Shown here piece after piece: positions 1 through 6,423 of a DNA stretch of 45,871 bases. The stretch lies in contig JAKSOH010000005.1 of the NCBI GenBank assembly GCA_024405675.1, positions 1-45,871 on the forward strand, in the 5' to 3' direction. A program made the position numbers and the translations under genes. The notes under the pieces are model-generated. The model was not told where the DNA came from. It did no database searches and saw only the letters and a list, made by a program, of their open reading frames with translations. Position 1 is the stretch's first letter, and the number at the start of each line of letters is the position of its first letter. This DNA is from Victivallaceae bacterium (GTDB taxonomy: Bacteria > Verrucomicrobiota > Lentisphaeria > Victivallales > Victivallaceae).

Positions 1-1375
1 CGTCGAGGTCGGGGCGGGAGGTGAAGTTCAACGCCTTCGAGATGGACATCGCATTGAACTTGTCAATGGAAATTCCGCCGGCAGTAACCGCCAGACTGAA
101 CGGATTGAGCCGTCCGCCGCGGCAGGACGGACACGGACGCGGGGAAAGATCGGCGCTCACGCGTTCGCGGACCGATTCCGACTCGGTCTCATTCAACCGG
201 CGGCGAAGATTCTCCAGCACGCCCTCGAACGGCTTGCTCCAGTGGTATTTCCTGCCGTGCATGTAGTAATCGAACTCCAGCGGGACATCGCCGCTTCCGT
301 AGAGAATGGTATGGCGGACGTCCTCCGGCAAACGGCAGAACGGAGTAGTCAGCATGTCCGGCATCTTCAGCTGCTCGGCCAACTTGCGCAACAACATGTT
401 GTAGTACATGATGAGATGGCGCGGTCCGCGCCGCCAGTTCGGAATGGCGCCGTTGCGAATCGACTTGGATGTATCCGGCACCACCTTAAGCGGATCCATA
501 TATTGCTCGATACCGAGGCCGTTGCAGACCGGACAAGCGCCGTATGGACTGTTGAATGAAAAACTGCGCGGCTCGAGTTCACCGAATGACAATCCGCAGT
601 CGGGACAGGCGAACTTCTCGCTGAAACGGATGACGGAAGTCTTCTCCGCGCCCTCCCCCAGCAGTTCGACGGTCAGCATGCCGCCGCCGGCGCGCAAGGC
701 GGTTTCGACGGAATCGTTCATGCGGGAACGTTCCACCGAACCGGTGACCAGACGGTCGACAACGGCCTCGATGGTATGGTTTATCTTCTTGTTAAGCTGG
801 GGTATGCCGTCGTCCAAAAGGGTTATCTTGCCGTCGACCCGGACCCGGACGAACCCGTCGTCCAGCAACCCGGACAGGATATCGCGATGCTCTCCCTTCC
901 GTCCCGACACCACCGGAGCGAGCATCACCATCTTCCTGCCGGCCGGAAGCGACAGCAGCCGCTCGGCGATGGCTTCAGCGGACTGGCTGCCGAGTTCGCG
1001 TCCGCATTTCGGACAATGGGGTGTTCCGACCCTGGCGTAAAGCAGTCGCAGGTAGTCATATATCTCGGTCACCGTGGCGACGGTGGACCGCGGCGTGCCG
1101 CCGGCGGTGCGCTGCTCGATGGCAATGGCCGGTGAAAGTCCGCCGATGTATTCCACCTTGGGCTTCTGCATGCGGTCGAGGAACTGCCGCGCATATGCGG
1201 ACAGGCTCTCGACGTAACGTCGCTGTCCCTCGGCATAGAGCGTGTCGAACGCAAGACTGCTCTTGCCGGATCCGGAAAGGCCGGTAATCACGACAAGCTT
1301 GTTGCGCGGAATCACGACGTCAACATTCTTGAGATTGTGCTGCGAGGCGCCGCGTATGACTATGTTTTCCAACAT
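1..1375 (-). CDS. uvrA: UvrA, excinuclease ABC subunit A (N-terminal 458 codons; runs off left edge)
   Basis: Reading the minus strand from an ATG at 1375 gives an open frame to the window edge. The protein is the DNA-damage-binding ATPase of nucleotide excision repair, working with UvrB and UvrC in the cytoplasm. Visible: Walker A GLSGSGKSS at residues 32-40, followed by the UvrA-typical stretch FDTLYAEGQRRYVES, and the first zinc module CPDC...CPVC at about residues 254-283, the same spacing as in E. coli UvrA. The rest, including both signature helices and the second ATPase, lies outside the window. A strong ribosome site (AGGAGAAG, ending 5 bases before the ATG) fixes the start. It is divergent from the plus-strand genes that begin at 1615 and shows no link to the glycan locus. 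Identification is secure; only completeness is unknown. Confidence 0.96.
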   Translation of the reverse strand, partial: MLENIVIRGASQHNLKNVDVVIPRNKLVVITGLSGSGKSSLAFDTLYAEGQRRYVESLSAYARQFLDRMQKPKVEYIGGLSPAIAIEQRTAGGTPRSTVATVTEIYDYLRLLYARVGTPHCPKCGRELGSQSAEAIAERLLSLPAGRKMVMLAPVVSGRKGEHRDILSGLLDDGFVRVRVDGKITLLDDGIPQLNKKINHTIEAVVDRLVTGSVERSRMNDSVETALRAGGGMLTVELLGEGAEKTSVIRFSEKFACPDCGLSFGELEPRSFSFNSPYGACPVCNGLGIEQYMDPLKVVPDTSKSIRNGAIPNWRRGPRHLIMYYNMLLRKLAEQLKMPDMLTTPFCRLPEDVRHTILYGSGDVPLEFDYYMHGRKYHWSKPFEGVLENLRRRLNETESESVRERVSADLSPRPCPSCRGGRLNPFSLAVTAGGISIDKFNAMSISKALNFTSRPDLD

Positions 1376-1550
1376 TGCTTCTTCTCCTATATAAACATGT
1401 AAAAGATACATACGCCGGACCCGTTTTTCAAGCATCGCGGCCGCGCCGGAGGATGCGGACAGCAGCTTCCAGCGCAAGCTTGCCCGCCGTTCCACACGGA
1501 CGATTCCGGCAAATTGCCCGCGTTCGCCGCATCCGGCGCGTTTTCCCGTG

Positions 1551-1579
1551 TTGAAAACTACCGCACAACGAGATAGCTT
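1551..1579 (+). promoter_or_regulatory. Candidate sigma70-type promoter for the WecG-NTase gene
   Basis: TTGAAA (1551-1556), a 17-base spacer, then TAGCTT (1574-1579), which keeps the three most conserved -10 positions. It would start RNA about 30 bases before the ATG at 1615. The -35 box overlaps a small inverted repeat, GTTTTC (1540-1545) / GAAAAC (1553-1558), that could be an operator. The 239-base gap between uvrA and this gene holds nothing else I recognise. Weak support, by eye only. Confidence 0.3.
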
Positions 1580-1614
1580 AACGATGTATGTTCGCATTTT
1601 AATAAACTTTGGGA

Positions 1615-3516
1615 ATGTCTGACATGGAAACCTTGAAAGTCAGGGGCATAAAGATCGAATCGTCCTGTTACGCGGATGCCATCGACGACCTCGCCGAGGC
1701 CATAGCCGCGAAAAAAGGCGGATACGTTTGTTTCGTAGAGGCGAAGCTGTTCAGCAACGCGGTCGGCAACAACACGCTCACCGGCGTGCTGAACAAGAGT
1801 CTGCACACCTATCCCGACGGGATATCAGTGGCGCTCTGCGCGTCATTGCGAGCACGGCACAAGGTCAGGAGAATCCCCGGACCGTCCTACATGCTCATGG
1901 CCATCGAGCGCGGACTGCAGCCGAGATGGCGGCATTTCTTCTGCGGCGGGACGCCGGGGGAAGCGGAGAAGATGGCGGAGAACTTCAAGGAAAGATTTCC
2001 CGAGATCGAGATAGCCGGAACGTTCTGCCCGTCGTTCGGGGTCATTCCCGATGCCGAGGACAAGGCCTTGCAGAAGGCGATCAGCGAAACATCGCCGGAC
2101 ATCGTCTGGGTGGCCCTCGGCGGAGGGCGCCAGGATCTCTTCATGTACAACCGGAGGAAGGATTTCCCGGGAGTCATCATGGCCGGCGTCGGAGCCGCGT
2201 TCGACTTCCACTCCGGAGAGCGTCCGTGGGCCCCGGAATGGTTGCGCAAGATCGGCATGGAATGGGTCTGGCGGACAGTATCCGGCGGGTGGGACATATT
2301 CTTCAAGAACATCAAGTGCGTGTCAGTGGCAGGATGGTATCTTCTGATCGAGCTGGTCAAGTTCCCGTTCAAGAAACAATCCGCGGAGATTCCGGAGGCG
2401 GCGGAAATCAGCGAGGAAGAGAAAAACGCCATCGCGACCATGGGCAACTGGATATCCGACGATGGAACGGCGGCCTGTTCCGACGAGACGTACGACTTCC
2501 TCGAGAAGCATTCACTCGAGCAACTGGCCTACTTCCATGCGAAAGACTCGCTTACTGAAGGAAACAAAGAGAAGGCCGAGGCCAAGCACCGCAATCTCTC
2601 GCAGCAAGATGTCAAGCAGCAGGAAATCGCCGGTCAGGTGGCGAACCTGCTGGAAGACAGGAACATCCGGTTCTGCATGATCAAGGGCTCGGATCTCGCC
2701 GTGTCGGTGTATCCTTCCGGAGCATTGCGCTATCGCTGCGACATCGACATACTTGTACATTCTGAAAACATACGCAGGGCGGACGAAATACTCCGCAGGG
2801 ACGGCTGGACCGTCGCGCGCCAGATCAACACGGAGGACCACTACCCGGTGCTGGTGAAAGACGGCGTCTATCTCGAGCTCCACAAGCGTCTGCCGCTGGG
2901 CGGCAAATGCAAAAACGACACCGTGTGGAAGTTGCTGCGCAACGAGAACGGCAGCCGTTTCTCGATGCCGCTGGAAATCGCGCTGATCACGACTTTCAAT
3001 CACGCAAGGAAACATGCCTGGCAAGACGGTCCCAAGATGCTGGTCGACCTCGCCTACATCGCCAAGAAACTCGAAAAGATAGACTGGAACGAAATCAGAA
3101 AAGCGTCGATGGTATGCGGGGCCATGTCCCCAGAAATCGCATTTCTGGTGTTCCCAGAATTGTTCCCTGAAAACACCATTCCCAAGGACTCCGAGGTTTC
3201 GATCAAGGCGCGAGAGTTGTTCGCGGACGTCGTGCTGCATGCGCCGAAGTTGCTCGAGCACCAGGCGGAACTGGTGATGCTGTCGCATGACAGGTTCTCG
3301 CGCGACTGGTGGATGCGACGCCTGGCCGGATTCGCCCCCGAACACATAAGGCTGATAACGGAAAATCCGCGCGGCAACTACTTGAAGTTGATCAAAGGAT
3401 ATTTCCAGGTCGCAGGATCGAGAATCGCGGCGTTCTTCAAATACATAACCACGGCGTCGACACCGGAAATCGACACATTCCTGAGAAAGAGTTCGGCGCT
3501 GGACAAAGGCATCTAG
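1615..3516 (+). CDS. WecG/TagA/CpsF-family glycosyltransferase fused to a PF14907-type nucleotidyltransferase domain
   Basis: Residues about 6-235 are a GT26 (WecG/TagA/CpsF) domain, which normally adds the second sugar (ManNAc or ManNAcA type) to an undecaprenyl-PP-linked sugar at the inner membrane face. Visible family blocks are YPDGISVA, with the candidate catalytic Asp, the glycine-rich GLGxPxQE-like block VALGGGRQD, and GVGAAFDF followed by AP-WLRKIGMEWVWR. A charged linker (about 255-335) leads to a second domain of about 290 residues with MIKGSDLA, DIDILV (D376, D378) and LELH (E421): the DxD...E pattern of the 'uncharacterised nucleotidyltransferase' family PF14907. This C-terminal part resembles the stand-alone protein at 29210-30358, including the tail. 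The start is uncertain: TTG 1609, ATG 1615 or ATG 1624, all with poor ribosome sites. Ten bases separate it from the next GT4 gene, so they are probably one operon. The glycosyltransferase call is firm; the substrate of the second domain is unknown. Confidence 0.85.
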   Translation: MSDMETLKVRGIKIESSCYADAIDDLAEAIAAKKGGYVCFVEAKLFSNAVGNNTLTGVLNKSLHTYPDGISVALCASLRARHKVRRIPGPSYMLMAIERGLQPRWRHFFCGGTPGEAEKMAENFKERFPEIEIAGTFCPSFGVIPDAEDKALQKAISETSPDIVWVALGGGRQDLFMYNRRKDFPGVIMAGVGAAFDFHSGERPWAPEWLRKIGMEWVWRTVSGGWDIFFKNIKCVSVAGWYLLIELVKFPFKKQSAEIPEAAEISEEEKNAIATMGNWISDDGTAACSDETYDFLEKHSLEQLAYFHAKDSLTEGNKEKAEAKHRNLSQQDVKQQEIAGQVANLLEDRNIRFCMIKGSDLAVSVYPSGALRYRCDIDILVHSENIRRADEILRRDGWTVARQINTEDHYPVLVKDGVYLELHKRLPLGGKCKNDTVWKLLRNENGSRFSMPLEIALITTFNHARKHAWQDGPKMLVDLAYIAKKLEKIDWNEIRKASMVCGAMSPEIAFLVFPELFPENTIPKDSEVSIKARELFADVVLHAPKLLEHQAELVMLSHDRFSRDWWMRRLAGFAPEHIRLITENPRGNYLKLIKGYFQVAGSRIAAFFKYITTASTPEIDTFLRKSSALDKGI

Positions 3517-3526
3517 CCGAACGGCG

Positions 3527-4717
3527 ATGCAAAAGGACGTCTTCGCGATATACCATTTCTACTGGCCCGACCGTTCAGCCGGCGCGCGCGTGTTCTCGGA
3601 ACTCGCGGAAGATCTGGCACGCCGCGGATGGAAAGTCCGCGTTCTCACGGGAAATCGCCGCAGATACGACAAAGCGGGGATTTCCGCTCCGCCATCGGAA
3701 CTTCGCAATGGCGTAGATGTAAGAAGGTTCCGCAGTCCCGGGTTCAACCAGGATTCAAACGTGGGAAGGCTGCTCAACGGACTTCTCCTGGCAGTCCAGT
3801 GGCTTCCATCAATGCTCCTGGCTCCGAAAGACAGCCGGATAATCATCGGAACCGATCCGCAGTTCGCCTATCTCGTCATCCCGCTAACAAGACTTTTGAG
3901 AAGCGACCTGCGAATAATCCACTGGTGCTTCGACCTGTACCCGGACGCCCTGTACTCGGCCGGCTTCGGAATTCCCGAGTTCGCGAAACGCATATTGAAC
4001 TGGATGTCAGGAGCTGCCATCAGGAAATGCCACGCGCTGATCTACATCGGGGAATGCATGAAAAAACGTCTGGCGCGCATCAAGTTCTCCGGAAACGAAA
4101 TCATGGTCGTTCCCTGGGCGATGTTCGACGAGATGACGGACGATGCGATTCCGGATGGAGGACGCCGGCTGAAGCTTCTATACAGCGGAACGGTCGGTCA
4201 TGCGAACGACATACGGCCGTTCATAGACCTGGCGAAAACCTGCAGGAACCGCGGATTGGATTTCTCATTCACAATTGCTGCCGCACCAGGACGGACGCTG
4301 GAAGAGCAAACGAAATCCATCACGAACGAAGATGTCAACGTAAGAGTAACGGACTGGACGGACGACGAAACGGAACTAAGAAGGAGAATGATGGATTCCG
4401 ACATACATCTCGTCTCGTTGCGCGGGAGCTGGACCGGAGTCGGAGTGCCGTCGAAATTCTTCGAGGCGCTGGCGACCGGACATCCCGTATTGTACTGCGG
4501 GGCGAAAGACAGCGAAATCGGAATCATCTGCAATGAAAAAAACGTGGGATTCGTCATCGAAACGGCGGATGACATCGAGAAAGCGGCGAAATGGCTGGAA
4601 TCTCTCTCCGGCGATCCGAAGCTCCTGAAGGAAATGAAACTCAGGGCGTTCAGGGCATACAAGGAAAACTTCTCCAGGAAGTCCGGAGTGGATGCGATAG
4701 AACGAATCATGCTCTGA
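3527..4717 (+). CDS. Glycosyltransferase family 4 (WcaI/WbuB-like)
   Basis: The 396-residue protein opens with IYHFYWPDRSAGARVFSELAEDLA, the long-loop N-terminus of WcaI/WbuB-like GT4 enzymes. It has the Rossmann C-lobe with LYSGTVGHAND and the nucleotide-sugar block containing PSKFFEALATGHPVLYCG. It is expected to act in the cytoplasm on a lipid-linked acceptor. It follows the WecG-type gene by ten bases and so probably adds the sugar next to the one WecG transfers; that order is inference. ATG at 3527 is the first start after the upstream stop. The 163 bases after it, to 4880, hold no gene and no convincing terminator; they carry the candidate promoter of the next operon. Confidence 0.85.
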   Translation: MQKDVFAIYHFYWPDRSAGARVFSELAEDLARRGWKVRVLTGNRRRYDKAGISAPPSELRNGVDVRRFRSPGFNQDSNVGRLLNGLLLAVQWLPSMLLAPKDSRIIIGTDPQFAYLVIPLTRLLRSDLRIIHWCFDLYPDALYSAGFGIPEFAKRILNWMSGAAIRKCHALIYIGECMKKRLARIKFSGNEIMVVPWAMFDEMTDDAIPDGGRRLKLLYSGTVGHANDIRPFIDLAKTCRNRGLDFSFTIAAAPGRTLEEQTKSITNEDVNVRVTDWTDDETELRRRMMDSDIHLVSLRGSWTGVGVPSKFFEALATGHPVLYCGAKDSEIGIICNEKNVGFVIETADDIEKAAKWLESLSGDPKLLKEMKLRAFRAYKENFSRKSGVDAIERIML

Positions 4718-4830
4718 CGCAGGCGATAAACCGGTGCGAAAAGGCTATTTAGAACCCAAAACCCGGACCGAGACGAAAAAGTTGGCGCGCATGCGCTTGA
4801 AATAACCAATAGCCCAATATATTTTACAAG

Positions 4831-4836
4831 TATAAT
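4831..4836 (+). promoter_or_regulatory. Candidate -10 box upstream of the PTS-IIA-like gene
   Basis: A perfect TATAAT at 4831-4836 lies in an AT-rich stretch 45 bases before the ATG at 4881. No good -35 hexamer sits at 16-18 bases upstream; the nearest, TTGAAA at 4797-4802, is too far away. It would drive the 4881-9381 operon. Confidence 0.4.
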
Positions 4837-4880
4837 CTTCTTGATTAGGTCAAAAGTTGAAGGAATGGGAGTGAAAGAAA

Positions 4881-5336
4881 ATGAATAAATTCACCAAGTT
4901 CGTGACTAAAGAATCCATCCTGTATCTTTCCGAGGACTCTAAGCTCAAGGCTCTCGACAGAATGATCGACCGCGCCGCGGAAATCTCCAAGATCGACCGC
5001 GACGAGATCTTCAGGCTGTTGTGGAAGCGCGAACAGATGATGACGACGGCGGTCGGCGATGGATTCGCCCTGCCCCACATCAGAGTCACCGACGACATCC
5101 AGCATCCGTACGTCGTCATCGGTGTATCCGGAGTAGATATAGACGACTACCGCGGCCAAGACGATCGTCCGGTCCGCGTAATTGCATTGCTCATCGCCAA
5201 GGATGACCAGCCGGAGGAATATCTCCAGCTCCTCAGCAGCATTTCCCGCCGTTTCCGCGACGGAAAGCTGATTGGAGCGCTGACCTCGGTCGGAGCCGAC
5301 GCGGCGCGGATGCTCGAACTGGTCAAGGCAGAGTAA
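4881..5336 (+). CDS. PTS EIIA type-2 domain protein (PtsN/fructose-IIA-like)
   Basis: A 151-residue single-domain protein of the mannitol/fructose/nitrogen IIA family. The phosphorylation-site block AVGDGFALPH is intact, with H66 as the expected phosphohistidine, and the preceding block FRLLWKREQMMTT matches the family. Stand-alone members usually act in a regulatory phosphorelay (PtsN-like) and do not transport sugar; no EIIB, EIIC, HPr or EI gene is in the window. The ATG follows GGGAG with a slightly long spacer. The stop TAA shares its last A with the ATG of the next gene, so the two are translationally coupled. Whether it is a true PtsN or another IIA cannot be told from sequence. Confidence 0.88.
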   Translation: MNKFTKFVTKESILYLSEDSKLKALDRMIDRAAEISKIDRDEIFRLLWKREQMMTTAVGDGFALPHIRVTDDIQHPYVVIGVSGVDIDDYRGQDDRPVRVIALLIAKDDQPEEYLQLLSSISRRFRDGKLIGALTSVGADAARMLELVKAE

Positions 5337-5734
5337 TGCCTGCCAAGAAGGAAGCCGGAGCCATCGGAGCGAAGGCGAAGCTTGACTTCGTCTGCGTTGG
5401 TGATGGTTGCGATGGAGTCGTCGAATTCGATCTCTCCGACATCGCATCCGATGACTTCCAGATGGTTTGCCCCAAATGCCACAAGGCATATTGCCTTAGC
5501 GAGGACTTGCATTCCAAACTAAGCAAGATGCTGGACTTGATGGTGGCCATACGCAACGCCGAGGGAATACTCGGAGATTGCTTCGTCTCGGTGAACACGA
5601 AGATGGAAGAAATCAGGATTCCGTATTCGTTGCTTCTCACCAGGCTCAACACCATCATATCGCTGGATCTCGGCGAAAGGAAAGTCAATTTCCACTTGCG
5701 CGTCGAACCGTCCAGCGAAGAAACTTTCCGCTGA
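5336..5734 (+). CDS. Small zinc-ribbon-like protein of unknown function
   Basis: A 132-residue protein. Cysteines at 20, 25, 45, 48 and 53 (C-x4-C ... C-P-K-C ... C) suggest a zinc ribbon in the first 60 residues. The rest is a helical/beta segment with no family I recognise and no membrane helix. It overlaps the IIA-like gene by one base (TAATG), so the two are translated together and may work together. I assign no function. Confidence 0.7.
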   Translation: MPAKKEAGAIGAKAKLDFVCVGDGCDGVVEFDLSDIASDDFQMVCPKCHKAYCLSEDLHSKLSKMLDLMVAIRNAEGILGDCFVSVNTKMEEIRIPYSLLLTRLNTIISLDLGERKVNFHLRVEPSSEETFR

Positions 5735-5821
5735 CATCGCGTACACCGGTTTCCTCTGTGGCTACGCATATACGCGCGGGCGCGATACCGAAAACAACGA
5801 AAACTCAAAGCGAGGTTCACA

Positions 5822-6388
5822 ATGACTGAAAACGAAATCATCGACATACTCAAGAACTCCGGATCCCTTCTCTCCGGACACTTCCAGCTACGCAGCGGAC
5901 TGCATAGCGACCATTTCTTCCAGGCGGCGCTCCTGCTCCAGTATCCCGACAAGGCGGAGATCGTGTGCAAGCACATCGCCGAGCAATACCGCGGCCAGGG
6001 AATCGAAACCGTCATATCGCCCGCCGTCGGCGGACTCATCGTCGGCCAGGAAGTGGCCAGGGCGCTTGGCTGCCGCGCCATCTTCGCCGACAAGGAGGAC
6101 GGGCAACTCATACTCAAGCGCGGATTCACTCTCCGAAAGGGGGAGAAGGTCCTAGTCGCCGAGGACGTCGTAACCAAGGGCGGCCGCGTCCAGCAGACCG
6201 TCGACCTGGTCCGTTCCTTCGGAGCGGAAGTCGTCGGCATCGCGGTGCTGGTGGACAGGTCGGGCGGCGACGCGAAGTTCGACGTGCCATTCAAGAGCGC
6301 GCTCAAGCTGACGCTGCCGACGTTCGATCCAGACAAGTGCCCGCTTTGCGAAAAGCATCTGCCGATAGATCGTCCCGGCTCCAAATAA
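5822..6388 (+). CDS. pyrE: Orotate phosphoribosyltransferase
   Basis: A 188-residue cytoplasmic enzyme that makes orotidine monophosphate from orotate and PRPP in pyrimidine synthesis. The PRPP-binding motif is clear: VLVAEDVVTKGG at about residues 110-121. The N-terminal block SGHFQLRSGLHSDHFFQ and the loop GGLIVGQEVARALG are typical of PyrE. It keeps a C-terminal C-P-L-C pair seen in some bacterial PyrE lineages. The ribosome site GAGG lies 7 bases before the ATG. The 87-base gap before it could carry its own promoter, but I see no clear one. Confidence 0.95.
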   Translation: MTENEIIDILKNSGSLLSGHFQLRSGLHSDHFFQAALLLQYPDKAEIVCKHIAEQYRGQGIETVISPAVGGLIVGQEVARALGCRAIFADKEDGQLILKRGFTLRKGEKVLVAEDVVTKGGRVQQTVDLVRSFGAEVVGIAVLVDRSGGDAKFDVPFKSALKLTLPTFDPDKCPLCEKHLPIDRPGSK

Positions 6389-6423
6389 GCTGCGGCATCC
6401 AAGAACCAGCGGAGTTCCACTAG

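Noticed and set aside
408..1040. 210-codon plus frame
   Set aside because: Antisense to uvrA, which is certain.
1444..1540. Distant inverted repeat in the uvrA/WecG gap
   Set aside because: The arms are imperfect and about 70 bases apart in GC-rich sequence, so chance is likely.
2512..3345. 277-codon minus frame inside the WecG-NTase gene
   Set aside because: Antisense shadow; the plus-strand protein has clear motifs.
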